From Fragilariopsis cylindrus CCMP1102 (lineage: Eukaryota; Bacillariophyta; Bacillariophyceae; Bacillariales; Bacillariaceae): a DNA stretch of 64,000 nucleotides. The position numbers and the translations under genes were made by a program. This document shows positions 46,675-57,991 of this stretch, in pieces. The notes under the pieces are model-generated. The model saw nothing but the letters and a program-made list of their open reading frames with translations. It ran no database searches and was not told where the DNA came from. The stretch spans positions 1 through 64,000 of the forward strand of contig FMBT01000151.1 of the NCBI GenBank assembly GCA_900095095.1, written 5' to 3'. Within the stretch, counting starts at the first letter, position 1, and every line of letters starts with the position of its first letter.

Positions 46675-46842
46675 ATGTCATATGACAGAGCTGAGTTTGC
46701 TAGCAGCAAATTCGTGAATGCTATTGGGGATAAGAAGGATGTACAGTTTGCTGGAAAGGATCTTCGATCGTTCCGCACATCTCTTGACAATCTCCATGGC
46801 GCGTCATATGATGAAGTCAGGCAATTAAACACAATCGTATAA
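46675..46842 (+). CDS. Possible 55-aa small protein
   Basis: An ATG in good context (CACCATG) opens 55 codons with balanced, non-repetitive composition, unlike the surrounding DNA: MSYDRAEFASSKFVNAIGD, then a Lys/Asp-rich middle (KDVQFAGKDLRSF), ending in DEVRQLNTIV. It has no TM or signal peptide and predicts a soluble, partly helical peptide. The 5' leader is a second copy of a sequence found about 190 bp upstream, suggesting local duplication. I do not recognise it. It could be a real small gene, the remnant of a longer one, or chance. Confidence 0.42.
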   Translation: MSYDRAEFASSKFVNAIGDKKDVQFAGKDLRSFRTSLDNLHGASYDEVRQLNTIV

Positions 46843-47384
46843 GACTCATCATAAGTTATAATTAATAAATACTATTTAGAAAAAGAGGGAGGAATCCCAT
46901 GGTCAGTATTTTCTCTTCTTCTTCTTCTTCTTAACTTAAATATCCATCGATCGCTTGTTCACATAACTTTTCGAACAGTATGTGCCTCCGGGTTACGATT
47001 GGTCCATTGAGTCAAAGATATGTTTAACCTTATCCTTGTATTATGACTGATGTATTTTGTCTGTGACTCGAAACTCATGATACTGAAATCAGTCCCATGA
47101 GTTGCGAGTCATGGATTGTATATCATCGATGATCGACGATTGGAATAATGATAGAGAGTGCGGAAACGATTTGCGTAATTGCGATTGCAATCATCATGAT
47201 TTACGCAATCACTGCATTGCCATTTTGAAATAATTGAGCACGGTAACGCGCTATCGCTTGGTGAGAAGCAAAAAATATCTCTTCTTGAGAAAACTTCTTC
47301 GCTTCTTGTATTATATTAACATTGTCATATCAACATTGTACAGTACAATACTATATTATCTTCAATCAAAACAAACAACAAAGG
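46843..47384. other. Intergenic spacer with imperfect hairpins
   Basis: 542 bp between the small ORF and the DUF6824 gene. It contains a CTT run (46913-46931), a hairpin with 16-nt arms at 47064-47111, and a cluster of GATTGCG/CGCAATC sequences near 47170-47215. The AT-rich stretch before 47385 is the likely promoter and leader. Confidence 0.5.
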
Positions 47385-50300
47385 ATGAGTGATAATACGA
47401 ACACCAATGATGCCGCTACTATCACTGCTGCTACCGATTCTGCTGCCGATTCTATTGTGGCTGTTGCTGTTGGCAACAATAATAACGACGCTAATAGTAG
47501 CATCGATACCATAAATCGTTCATGGGGAAGTACGATTAGAAGTATATTATTATCAGCGATTGCAAATGAATCAACTACAACTACAACTACAAGTGCATGT
47601 AGTACAACTACCACCACCAGCATTAACACTAATGCTAATAATGAAAATGAAAGTACTAATATGACTAATATGATTACTACCGATATCAGTAATGGTGATA
47701 CTACTACTACTAATAATAATAATACTGCTACTAACAACAACAATAGCAACAACAACAACAGCAACGACAACAACAATAGCAATAACTCTGATATGGGTCT
47801 TCTTACTGATATTATAAATCGTCTTGAAAATATTTCCGGTACAGTCTTTGAGGAAGCGGAACGTGTCATCGATGAACACAGCAGTACGAATGTAAATGCA
47901 AATGCAAATGTAAATACAGCAAGCAGTCAAAGAAGAAGTTCTACTAGTAGTAGTCCAACAGAAGCGGAATCAAGACGACGAGCATATAATGTTGCTAGTA
48001 GACTTCAAGAAGGAGAAATGATGACAATACCAACCGCATCCACATTTTCATCTTCCTCCATTGACAATGGGAACGACGAATATGAAGATGAAGACGACAA
48101 CAACAACGAAGACGCAGACGACGACGAATACGACGACGACGATGATACCATTGCTGGTAATATTGCTGCTGCTGCTGCTGAATTTGCTGCCGGTGATGCT
48201 GCTGCTGTTGTTTACGACGGCTATGTTGAAGGAGAAGACGACGAAGTTGAAGTTACTTCGTTGTCGTCATCATCATCATCATCATCAACAACATCGTATC
48301 CACCAATGTCAAGCATAGCACCGTCAAAAAATCCATTCGGCAATGCTACAACTACTACTACAGCTACACCTGTTACTACAGTTACTACTACGTCAGGCAA
48401 TGATAACGACAACAATGATAACGACAACAATGACAAAGAAAATGACGTCAACAAGACCACTTCGACCTTACCTTCCGGTAATAATGGAATGTCTTGTATA
48501 CATCCTCCTCCTCGTGCCATTAAGAGAGAAGCATCCTTAACATTAGATCCCTATATTTCTCCTCCTCCTCCTGCGAGTATTAATAAGAGAGACGCATCAT
48601 CAGCATCATCATCGAGTGCGAATGCTAATGTTAATGTTAATCGGGATGCCTTCCTCCTTCCTCATCCTCGTCATTCTCCCATCATTAAGAGAGAAGAATC
48701 CCGTCCATTGAGTGCAAACGTCGACAAAGTCCTAGAGATTCTTCATAGTAGTGGTAAGGATGATGAGGATGACAAAGATGAAGATGGAGCTGAAGATAAC
48801 AATGATGATGACACGATCATTATGAAGATGAAGATGCCATCCCCTATACAATTGAAACGAAAATTTGATCAAGAAACTCTTCGTCATTATTACGAGAACA
48901 ACAAAAACAACAATAATAGTTCTGGTGCTGGTGCTGGTGCACGTCGGGTATTAAAGTACCATAATAATGAAAATATTAATCATGAATCGTTACCTATCGA
49001 ACAAGGTGACGAAGAAAATAAAAACAATTATGATGATGAAAAGGATGTCCATCATGGTTCTTTTGCTTCTTTTCAAGACTTAAACAACAACGACAATATG
49101 AGTATTGAGTCCGTCGCTTCTTCTTCTGCACCATCGTTGCTGGCTACTGAGTCCGTCGCTTCTTCTATTCGGGACGACAAGAGAGCAGAACAGGACGACA
49201 ATATAGCAGAACAGGACGACAAGAGAGCAGAGATGAAATCCGTCGCTTCTTCTTCTGATAAGGATTGGAAATCGATCCGTTCCGAAGTTAAGGCTATCGT
49301 TGAAAATCGAAACAAGAAAAAGAAGTTGTCAGAGTCAGGACCAGAGTCAAAGTCAAAAATGATTCCACCAAAATCATCGCACTCATTACCATCACTACCA
49401 CTACCACTACGTCAAAAAATGAAAGAGATTGTATTCCATACAGAACAGTTAGGATTATTATTGGACAAGAAAAGAATTAATATTAATAATACTAAGAATG
49501 AGGAAGAAAAAGAAGAAGTGTTTGTTGTTTGTGGTGTTGCAAATAATCAGAATCATACATTCAAAGGCGAAGAAGGAATTTCTTTTGGTGATATATTAAT
49601 TTCTATTGGAAACATTGATGTTAGGAATACGAAAAAAGCTCTATCTAATAAAGATATTGAAAGGATTATTTCTTCCACGGCAAGACCAATAATAATAAAA
49701 CTTTTAACTTCCTCCTCCTCCGCAGCAGCAGACAACAACAATACCAAGAGGCTTCCGCTTCCGCGTTTCAACTGTGATATCTGTAACTCTCCATGGGGGG
49801 GGGAAAGCGGACGTTGTAACAATGTTTTAGCTTGTGGAATAAGATGCAAGAGGAGAGCAGAAGAACAGAAAAAAAATGACAAGATGCAGAAGGTGCGAGA
49901 AGAAAAGAAAAGAGAGACAGCAGAAAGGAAAAGAAAGGAAACAGCTCAGGCCTATGCAAGAGAAAGGAAAAGAAAGGAAACAGCTCAGGCCTATGCAAGA
50001 AATAATAGAGATCAACCGGCACCTAGTGAATCAGCTGTTCGTCCGTAAGTTATTACTACAATTGTACACGTATCTTGTTTCTTTTTCACAAACATACCAG
50101 AGTGTATTGTTTGGTTACATTCAATATTGTTACTCACATACATACATTTTACATGCTGTCACAAAATTTCATTTATTTATCTTTAAAGGAACAATCAGGA
50201 TGTTTTATTGGCCGAGGAAAGCCAGTTCGGAATCATAATGGAAATCGTAAGATGGCAGGTCTAATTGTTCAGTACAGACGGCAATATAATGAATCTAAAA

Positions 50301-51617
50301 ACGGTCAAAAAGGAGCGATCGTGGAAGAAATCTTAGGTATCTTATCTACTGATGGTGGAAGATTCTTACGAAGATACAACGAAGATTCAACCTGGTGGAC
50401 GGAAGTTCCACAACAAGTTGCATTTAAAAAAGTCTGTGATGCATTTCGTTCTCAGGGAAAAATAGCCAAAGCAGAGGCGGAAAGAAGAAGAGCAGAAAAA
50501 GAGAAAATCCGTGACGACAAGAAACAAGACGTAGCGGCGGAACGGAAGAAAATGAAAATGGCACAAGCACTAGCAAAGAAAATATTGCAAGAACAACGGA
50601 AGAAAATGAAAATGGCACAAGCACTAGCAAAGAAAATATTGCAAGAACAAAAGGTAAGTCAATGTAATACAAATTATTGTAGTGAATGTTTGTGTATCAT
50701 ATGTATTATACTCAAATCGGTATTATACTCTAATCCATATTATATTATATTCTTTTGTTTTTGTTGTTGTTGTTGTTGTTGTTGTTGTTTCCAAGAAACA
50801 AGAAGCCGTGGACTGGAAGGAAGTAGACAACCTAACAAAACTAAGCAAGGACGGCATCACACTTTCCACTGGTAATCATCTCTGGTTGGATACCTTCAAT
50901 ACTCTCAGAAACGAAGTGAAAGACTTTGTGGAGAAATCAGCGGGGAAACCAGAAGGTTTATTAATAGCATTTGCTATAGATGGAACTAACATGAGTTCCT
51001 CTGGGTTGTTCAAGTTCAAGATTCCCAATGGTGAAGCTACAGCAAATTCTATACTTCACCAATGTGAACCCATCGAAAATTGCGTTTATCGTAATCCAAA
51101 TGCAACAACTTCCAGTCTGCAAGTAGTAGGTGAGTTTACCTCCAAACTACCTCAACCTTTTTTGGCTAATCGTGTTGCGGTAGCTAAAACTGGTACCCTC
51201 TTTGGAAAGACAATAATAGCCCGCACTGATAATCTCAAAGTGCAGAAGTACAAAGGACCCGGGGGAGAGCACAGCGATGATAAATTCAAACACATCATTA
51301 CGAAGCCACTATTTGGCTTACCTAACAAGTCTCTCCTTCTTTGTAGAGTCCTAGAAAAACCTGACGGAGGTGTCCTCCAGTTATTCAGGGAACCTGATAA
51401 GAAGAAGTTTTCGATTCGAATTGAAAAAGGAGAATTGTTGATAATGATGGCACATGCAGGTCTGTGCAACCACAAGTGTGAAAAAGGTTTATACACAATT
51501 GTGACTGATTTTGTTCTACCATATGATGCACACAGAGAAATGAAAATCACTGGTGGTCTGAAGGGGAAATTTGAGAAATTTATTAGCGATTATGCGACAT
51601 CAATTTCACATTTATAA
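47385..51617 (+). CDS. Large multidomain protein with DUF6824-like domain, PDZ-like segment and CxxC cluster
   Basis: Three exons: 47385-50044, 50189-50653, 50796-51617; about 1315 aa. Residues 1-650 are Asn/Ser/Thr/Asp-rich. A PDZ-like segment follows (about 675-780; VVCGVANNQNHTF, GISFGDILISIGNIDV). Next is a Cys cluster (about 796-820; CDICNSPWGGESGRC, ACGIRC), then Lys/Glu coiled repeats (ERKRKETAQAYAR twice). Exon 2 encodes a stramenopile DUF6824-like domain: NQDVLL, GRGKPVRNHNGNR, GGRFLRRYNEDSTWWTEVP, VAFKKVCDAFR. An 18-codon tandem repeat (KMKMAQALAKKILQEQ) follows. Exon 3 encodes a 270-residue unrecognised globular domain. Between DVLL and GRGKP one G appears missing (GG for GGG at 50210-50211). 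Zinc finger, PDZ and DUF6824 together suggest a chromatin or signalling role; that is inference. Confidence 0.75.
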
Positions 51618-51883
51618 ATTTATACTAGTATTATTATGAGTAGAAAAAAAAAACACTTCTAATATTTACTTTTTATTTCCTATAAATTTATGCGCTTTCG
51701 CTTCATGCAATTTTGCCAATTTTGGGGAGATGCATCGCTTTATTAACATTCTCCCCTGTATTAACATTCTCCCCCTTTATTGTGTTCGATTTTTATTACA
51801 TTTATAACATTGTTAATGAACGATTAATATACCCGTAGATAAAAGTAAAGACTAAAAGACAGAATACCAAACGATCAAATATA

Positions 51884-53085
51884 ATGGCATCGGCAGCTTC
51901 TGCCAATGGCTCTACTCATTCCCTTTCTGCGGGTCCGGCGACTCCGGGAAACTCATCCGGTGGAGGAGGCATGGAAGAATTGTTGCCGTTAGTGTTACAA
52001 TTAACGAATGCAGAAAGTGTGAGTGCTGCATTGTGCTGTGGTGTTACGTTGTGTGCTTACCGTAAAGCTGTGTACGAGGAATTCCAACTTTTGGTGCTCT
52101 TCCCTGAATTTTCGAGCTTGATTTCTGTTGAATCGATTGGATTTATAAAAATAAACACTAACAAAACACTAACATTAACAAACATCGTATTACTGAATAA
52201 CAACAAAAACAAATAATAATCCGAACGATCAACAACACTTTCTTCATTTTTTGGCAGCGCGAGGTGGTACTTTTAGAATTATCTAAAAAGCGTGAATCTT
52301 TCGCCGATTTGGCTCCCATCCTATGGCATTCGACTGGAACTGTGGCAGCGCTTTTGCAGGAAATTGTTTCCATTTACCCGCTGCTAACTCCACCAACATT
52401 GACAGCGCACGCATCGAACCGGGTTTGTAACGCTCTAGCCTTGCTTCAATGTGTCGCATCCCATGCCGATACTCGACAACCATTTTTGGCAGCACAGATT
52501 CCTTTATATCTATATCCGTTCTTGAATACACAAAGTAAATCCAGACCATTCGAATATTTACGACTAACGAGTTTGGGTGTTATCGGCGCACTAGTAAAAG
52601 TCGACGACACGGAAGTTATTAGCTTCCTCTTAAGCACAGAAATTATTCCACTCTGTTTGAGAATCATGGAAACTGGGTCAGAACTATCAAAAACCGTTGC
52701 TACATTTATCGTGCAAAAGATTCTGTTGGAAGAAACAGGTTTGAACTACGTGTGTGCAACGGCTGAACGATTTTATGCAGTATCAACCGTTTTAGCTAAC
52801 ATGGTACACCTCCTACAAGTTCATCCATCTGTGCGATTGTTAAAGCATGTAGTGAGATGTTATTTGAGACTAGCGGACCATCCGCGAGCTAGAGAGGCAC
52901 TTAAGACTTGTTTACCAACCTCACTTAAAGATGGGACGTTCGGACCGCATTTACACAACGATCCGACTGTACAAAAATGGCTATCTCAGCTCCTGACGAT
53001 TGTTGGCAGAGAGGACGACCCAGCAGGAGAAAATGGCAGTAAAGAAGCCAATCCGTTGTTGATGCCAACTAACGCAGGACCATGA
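51884..53085 (+). CDS. CNOT9: CNOT9 (RCD1/CAF40), CCR4-NOT complex subunit
   Basis: CNOT9 is the armadillo-repeat platform of the CCR4-NOT deadenylase that receives RNA-binding proteins, GW182 and NOT4. Exon 1 (51884-52018) gives a Gly/Ser/Ala leader and [16 protein letters not shown]; exon 2 (52258-53085) continues [28 protein letters not shown]. The 239-bp intron is GT-AG, phase 0. The rest is near-canonical: [101 protein letters not shown]. Total 320 aa, the family's usual length. Cytoplasmic mRNA decay and translational repression. Confidence 0.97.
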
Positions 53086-54005
53086 TATGTATAGATCTAT
53101 ATATAAATCAAATCGGGAACAATCCATAATTAATTTAGTGGAATGGAATATAATGAAATAAAAAGAAACGAAATATAATGACCAAGCAACAGAGGAAAAA
53201 ATATAAAGATACTGGTGCAATTCAAATAATGAAGCTATACTAGCTGAAGTTGTTGCACGAGTCCTGTAGAGACGAAGTAAGATATAACCTTGTCTTCGTC
53301 GAACTAATAAATTTAGTAGAGTAAATAATAATGAAATTATCGACGATATCTTCAATTACTAGTAAATTCTAATCATTCCAATAAATTTCCAATTGAGATC
53401 CTCTCCGAAGCGAAGTTGACGATGCTCTTGTATATTTCTATGGACTGATGGAGATCATTCGTTGTCATTATTACCATCCACCCTGGACTGACTTGACATA
53501 TTTTAATAGAGACAACTGAACAATCAGCTATAAAAGAACTCCAATCCATAGTGCTTCCTTCCAACCAAATCACATAATTAATTGGCACGTATTTATCACC
53601 AGGAAGTAATGCTATTATGTACTGTAGGGTTATTTTGATAGCATACTAGTACATCCTTACTCCTGTTTCACTTGTTTTGTTAATAATTCATACTAGTCGT
53701 ACATCCGTCAGGGTTATTGTTAATACCACTCGCCTTTGTTTTCAACATCCCATGAACAAAAACTGATGTTATTTTTGTTTTGAATCCTTTTCTGTTTACA
53801 GAAAGCGATAAAGAGAAGTTCTTTTTCCTCTTCAGGAACAACGTCCTACGTCGTATTTGCGTGTTGTTATTCTTTATGTGAGTCGAAACAATGATGCGGA
53901 CTCGTGCACTTTTATTAATTCGAACAGGATTTTTTCCCCCTTCGAACCGAAGAGTTTAGTGATTTTTATCTTTTTAGAGATGCAGCACCTTCACGAGTTT
54001 CGTTC
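53086..54005. other. Convergent spacer with an orphan minus-strand open frame
   Basis: 920 bp between CNOT9 (+) and the SET gene (-). Apart from the orphan frame at 53373-53646 (listed separately) I see AT-rich sequence only. Confidence 0.45.
53373..53646 (-). pseudogene. Orphan protein-like open frame, no start codon at its 5' end
   Basis: About 90 codons open on the minus strand with protein-like, non-repetitive composition (LLPGDKYVPINYVIWLEGS, MDWSSFIADC, SPGWMVIMTTNDLHQSI) ending in a stop at 53373. The only in-frame ATG is internal. It might be the last exon of an unseen gene, a gene fragment, or chance. No family recognised. Confidence 0.25.
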
Positions 54006-55584
54006 TCAAACCCACCAGGATCTTCTTGCCCAGGCCCCGGAGGTTCGTCTTGCGACGATGTTTGCGATCCTGCTTGCTTCTCTTCTCCGAAACTCCGAAA
54101 GTGTGTCTTCCAGGAGTCGAATGTGTTCCCCATAAGAGGCTTCCAAAGCTTCGTCTCCGGCAATGACAGCGGCTTCTATAGTTTCATCCGCCCTTTTTTT
54201 TTGGACGCCTGGATGGGCATTTAGGGCCTCGAGCGCTGCATCGAATTCGTTCTCGTACTCAAACGACTTGCCAAGCCAGTAACCGAGACCGTAGGACGCC
54301 AGGAATTCTTCGCCTCGCAAGACCGGTTTGGTCGTCACGTAAACCATGAGCGGGGCAGGCCCGAACCCGCACATCACCACGTTGAAGACGCTTCGGTTGT
54401 TGTCGTCGGAACGATCGTACCTTCTCTCTTCCGCTGTTGTCGTTCCGGTGCTCGATTGGAGGTAGTCAAACGCCAATTGCGCAGCGGACATCTCAATCTC
54501 GTTTGCCTTCTCCGCGAAACAATAGTCGTTTTTTCCCCGACCGCTTCGTGTTTGTTGTTGTTGTTCCTTTTGTAGTTCTCTGGAGGCGGCGACTACCGGC
54601 GAAAAGTCCGCAAAGGACGCATCGTTGACGTAGTGGGCGAGAAATAGCCCTTGGTCGGCATGATGGATTGCGGGTGGTTCTGGAGGTTCTCTTTTGGTTG
54701 GAAAGCAAGACCGCTCCGGGTTGACATCGAAGACATAGGTATCAGAGGGATCGACCATGGCAAACGAAAAATCGTCCTGGGTTTCTCCAAAGACCCCCGA
54801 CTCGTCCTCGAAGTATACCTGGTCACTGGTCCCGATGATTCCGTTGCCATTACTGGTAGTTCTTGTTGCTGGTGACCGTCGGTTCGTTTTGGTGGTCGTC
54901 GTTGTTGGTGTTTTGTTGTAGGAAGGATCCGTACACTTTGTCCGATCGTTCGTGAATCTTTGGTGGACACCTGCCGTGCGCATAGCCAAGTGCGTGAATC
55001 CTTGTTGTGGAACGAATGAATGTGTGTGTGCACGTGGGATGTTCGTTGGATCGTGTATGGACCCGAGTGGTGGTGTGGGCAAAGGCAATAGAGAACAATT
55101 CGTCAGTAGTAGCTAGGTGCAAGGTAAACAATCGAAGAGATAGCACAAGATGAATTCATTCGACACTATAATACGTAGTATACATGCCATCGTAACCAAC
55201 ATCGCAACAGCACGACAAAAAAATAGTCCAAAAAGACGTACGGGTAAAAAGACACGATCTCGCCTTTCGAAAAGTCTCGTTTCGCGACCAATCCTTTCCC
55301 TTCCACCACTCCCTCGGAGGTGACCTCCACGCCCTCGAGGATGTCCCGAAAGGTAAATTTCCATCGCTTGGACGATTCTAGAAATGTTGGATCCTGTAAA
55401 ATGTCATAGATTTCGAGTAGATCGGAAATATGCTTGGTCGATGAGGGCCGGAAACGATTAGCGAGTCCGAGGCGAACACTATTCCAATTGGTGGCGATCT
55501 CCGGAACGAAAAGGATTCGGCGTGTTGTAATTGCCGCTGTGTCCAAACGAAACTACAAAGGAGCAACCGAGTGAACCTTGTCAT
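54006..55584 (-). CDS. SET-domain protein (putative lysine methyltransferase)
   Basis: SET enzymes methylate lysines of histones or other proteins. Exon 1 (55584-55242) holds GVEVTSEGVVEGKGLVAKRDFSKGEIVSFYP; a 241-bp GT-AG intron joins it to exon 2 (55000-54006), which begins IHALGYAHGRCPPK. Later parts are VDPSDTYVFDVNPERSCF, LAHYVNDASFAD (the NH-x-C-like core, here HYVNDAS) and VTTKPVLRGEEFLASYGLGYWLG (motif GEE-x-x-x-SYG), followed by a helical Ala/Glu-rich tail. Two frame breaks occur: near 55550, between the ATG and TAAITTRRILFV (one base missing), and at about 54860-54920 in a Thr/Asn-rich stretch (one extra or two missing). The first residues (MTRFTRLLLCSFVW) look like a signal peptide, but the break makes the N-terminus uncertain. 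About 445 aa. Confidence 0.78.
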
Positions 55585-56071
55585 TTGTTATGCTCCTTCC
55601 AAGAAATCCGTTTTGAGGCGTGATGATGAAGAGTCTGCAGTTCGTCGTCCGTCCAATGTTCCATCAAATACAGTATCCAATTTTCCAACAATCAATACCA
55701 AAAGTAGTGAAAGGGACGATATGATGGATACCATAAGATGATGGGAACAAAGGGAACATCATCGATTTAAAAAAAATCGAAAATTAGCAATATTCACATC
55801 CTCCACCTGGCGCGCGCTTCATTTTAACGGCTAAAATTGATTCGACTCATAAATATTTGAGTCCATGAGTCGAATGATGAGTCGAACGTTCGACTCATGA
55901 GTCGAACGTTCAACTCACTGTTTGACATTACCGATATGCACATACATCTTCAACGAATCGAATGAATCAATCTCCATTCGCAGAACACGCATACACATTA
56001 CAGAGTACTTGACAACTTATAATAGTAGTATTTCTTGTAATTGTTCTTTATGAAATAAATGTAAATGTTTG
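55585..56071. other. Divergent spacer with GAGTCG/CGACTC cluster
   Basis: 487 bp between the SET gene (-) and the LRR gene (+). Between 55840 and 55916 there are repeated TGAGTCG/CGACTCA elements in both orientations, including a perfect 22-bp palindrome (55877-55898). Confidence 0.6.
55840..55916. promoter_or_regulatory. Clustered TGAGTCG elements around a 22-bp perfect palindrome
   Basis: At least five GAGTCG or CGACTC hexamers in 77 bp, in both orientations; the centre reads ATGAGTCGAAC and its exact reverse complement. The core resembles bZIP half-sites (TGA[C/G]TCA type). It lies 169 bp before the LRR start and 255 bp before the SET start, so it could act on either. Regulatory role is inference. 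Confidence 0.45.
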
Positions 56072-57403
56072 ATGAGAAAAGAAGGTAACTACTACGACAA
56101 CTGTTCCATCGACTCCTCCCCTCATACTACTAGCAGTAATATGGATCATTTAAGCACCAGTACTTGTGTATATCAGGCAATGATGGAATCTGGATTGATA
56201 TCGAGAATGGAGAACTTAAGGTATGACGTTAATTGCCGGTAGAGACTCAGGTGATATCATTGGACTTAGTGCACGTAGTTGTAGCAATGAACACATGGGA
56301 AGCTTAATGCCCTCTCTAAAAGAATACTCATCGACCCTACGAGTTGTTGATCTACACAATTATCGATACATTAGAAACCTTCATGAATCTATCGTTCTAC
56401 AGAGGTTGATACTTTCACGTTGTGATCGTCTTGAAAAATTACCAGATTCTATTGGAAAACTTCATAACTTGATTGAGGTATGTATGTGAAAACTTTTTGG
56501 TTCGAATTTGTGTGCATCATTGAAACACGTATACTACTCATCGTCGTATCTATCATCTTTTTTGTTTTGTCCATCCATTCGTTTTTAGCTTGATCTGTTT
56601 GATTCGTTCCAGGTATCAGAGCTTCCAGAAGGTATCTCAGGATTACAAAGGTAAGTCATCTAGGCGCTATTATTTTGTTGATCAGTCTTTGATATACAGA
56701 GATAGAACTCCGACTGACACATTGTTCTCTCTCTATCTCTCATTCGAATATATCTTCCACACACAGTCTGAAACGATTACGTATTGGAGGATCATCTGGT
56801 ATTGCCAATAAAAGCCTACAACGTCTACCAGAATCTTTTGGCGAGTTAACCTCTCTCGAAGATCTTCAGCTTGACAAATGTAAAGCATTGAAGAGTCTCC
56901 CCGCCTCTTTTGGTGGACTTAAAAACTTGACCAGATTATCATTACGAGAATGTAAAGCGTTGAAGTTTCTACCACCGTCTATCGTACGATGTACAAATCT
57001 GATAGAACTTAATTTGCTCAAATGTGTCTCTTTGAAGTATCTTCCACCAGATTTTGGATCCCTTGTACTACTCGAAGACTTGAACATGTTTAAATGTAAG
57101 ACCGTGAAGGAAGTTCCTCACAGTATCGGTTGTTGTGGATTTTTAGCATTTATTGATTTAAGGAAGTGTAAGAATCTTTCCAACCTACCCGATGAAATTG
57201 GAACTCTTAGTCGGTTGCGGATGCTCCATATCAGTGACTGCACTGGTATTGTTGAAATTCCTGATCTCATCGGAGAATTACCCAAGTTGGAGGTATTTCA
57301 ATTTGAGAATTGTACTTCATTGAAATCTATCCCATCATCATGTTACAAATTTCTTGATGATACAATGAAATCAAGGATGTTGGGACACGAATTCAACGAA
57401 TGA
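56072..57403 (+). CDS. Leucine-rich repeat protein, intracellular type
   Basis: Four exons (56072-56084, 56177-56477, 56589-56650, 56767-57403) with GT-AG introns give about 337 aa. The start MRKEGNDGIWIDIENGELKV is followed by VVDLHNYRYIRNLHESIV and then about ten repeats of roughly 23-24 residues, such as LEKLPDSIGKLHNLIEL, LQRLPESFGELTSLEDLQLDKC and LKSLPASFGGLKNLTRLSLREC. The L-x-x-L-P-x-S-I/F-G-x-L pattern with a C at the strand end is that of cytosolic plant-type LRRs (Ras-group or NBS-LRR-like). No NB-ARC, TIR or kinase domain, signal peptide or TM is present. At 56221-56223 the frame shifts between GELKV and MTLIAG; one added base restores it. The tiny first exon (13 nt) is inferred from phase and could be wrong. 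Confidence 0.8.
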
Positions 57404-57991
57404 TCTTGATTTTGAATCTATTTTCATATTCCATATGAACTCTCTATTCCATATTACTTTTTCCTTTTTCCCTTTTTTGTTTCCTCTGCACATATAAATC
57501 TGCGCATAAACAACTTTTAAATCTCCGCACTGTACAGTGCTGTACTGTACTATGGAGTTAGCTAAGTTAAACATTAGTCTATATTGTTGTTATATAAAGT
57601 CTCTATTAGTGCTAGTTTTAAAAGTATGCTGTGTGAAAGCATCGGGCCAGAACACGTGGTGAATATCGCAATAGTGTATATATTTTAAAAATTATTACAG
57701 TATGAAAGTCTAGTTATGGTTGGAATATTATCATTTTCTGAAATACACTCCCCCTGAAGGTCTGTGTAGCACATTCTCTCTATTTTACAATATATTTAAG
57801 CTATAACTGCTCAAGTTTAGTCTGAATAGTAGCTAGGCACAATATTAATCAATCATGCTTCTGCTACCATTGATATTGATGTTTCTTTTGCTTTGATTCC
57901 TTCCCCAGCCTCGGCGTCAGACCATTATCACTATCAGCCAACTCTGTAGTGAGCTCTTGAGTCTCACAGAGAGTAGATATACACGAACTTT
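57404..57991. other. Convergent spacer
   Basis: 588 bp between LRR and FTR1 stops; contains a CTGTACAGTGCTGTACTGTAC repeat near 57530. No gene recognised. Confidence 0.5.

Noticed and set aside
48061-48318. Met/Thr-rich and Leu-rich + frames ending in a His run
   Set aside because: Alternative frames of the GAC/GAT repeat in the DUF6824 gene; no independent start context.
47366-48520. Leu/Val-rich membrane-like frames on the minus strand
   Set aside because: They mirror Asn/Asp/Thr codon runs of the DUF6824 gene; such runs give hydrophobic antisense frames.
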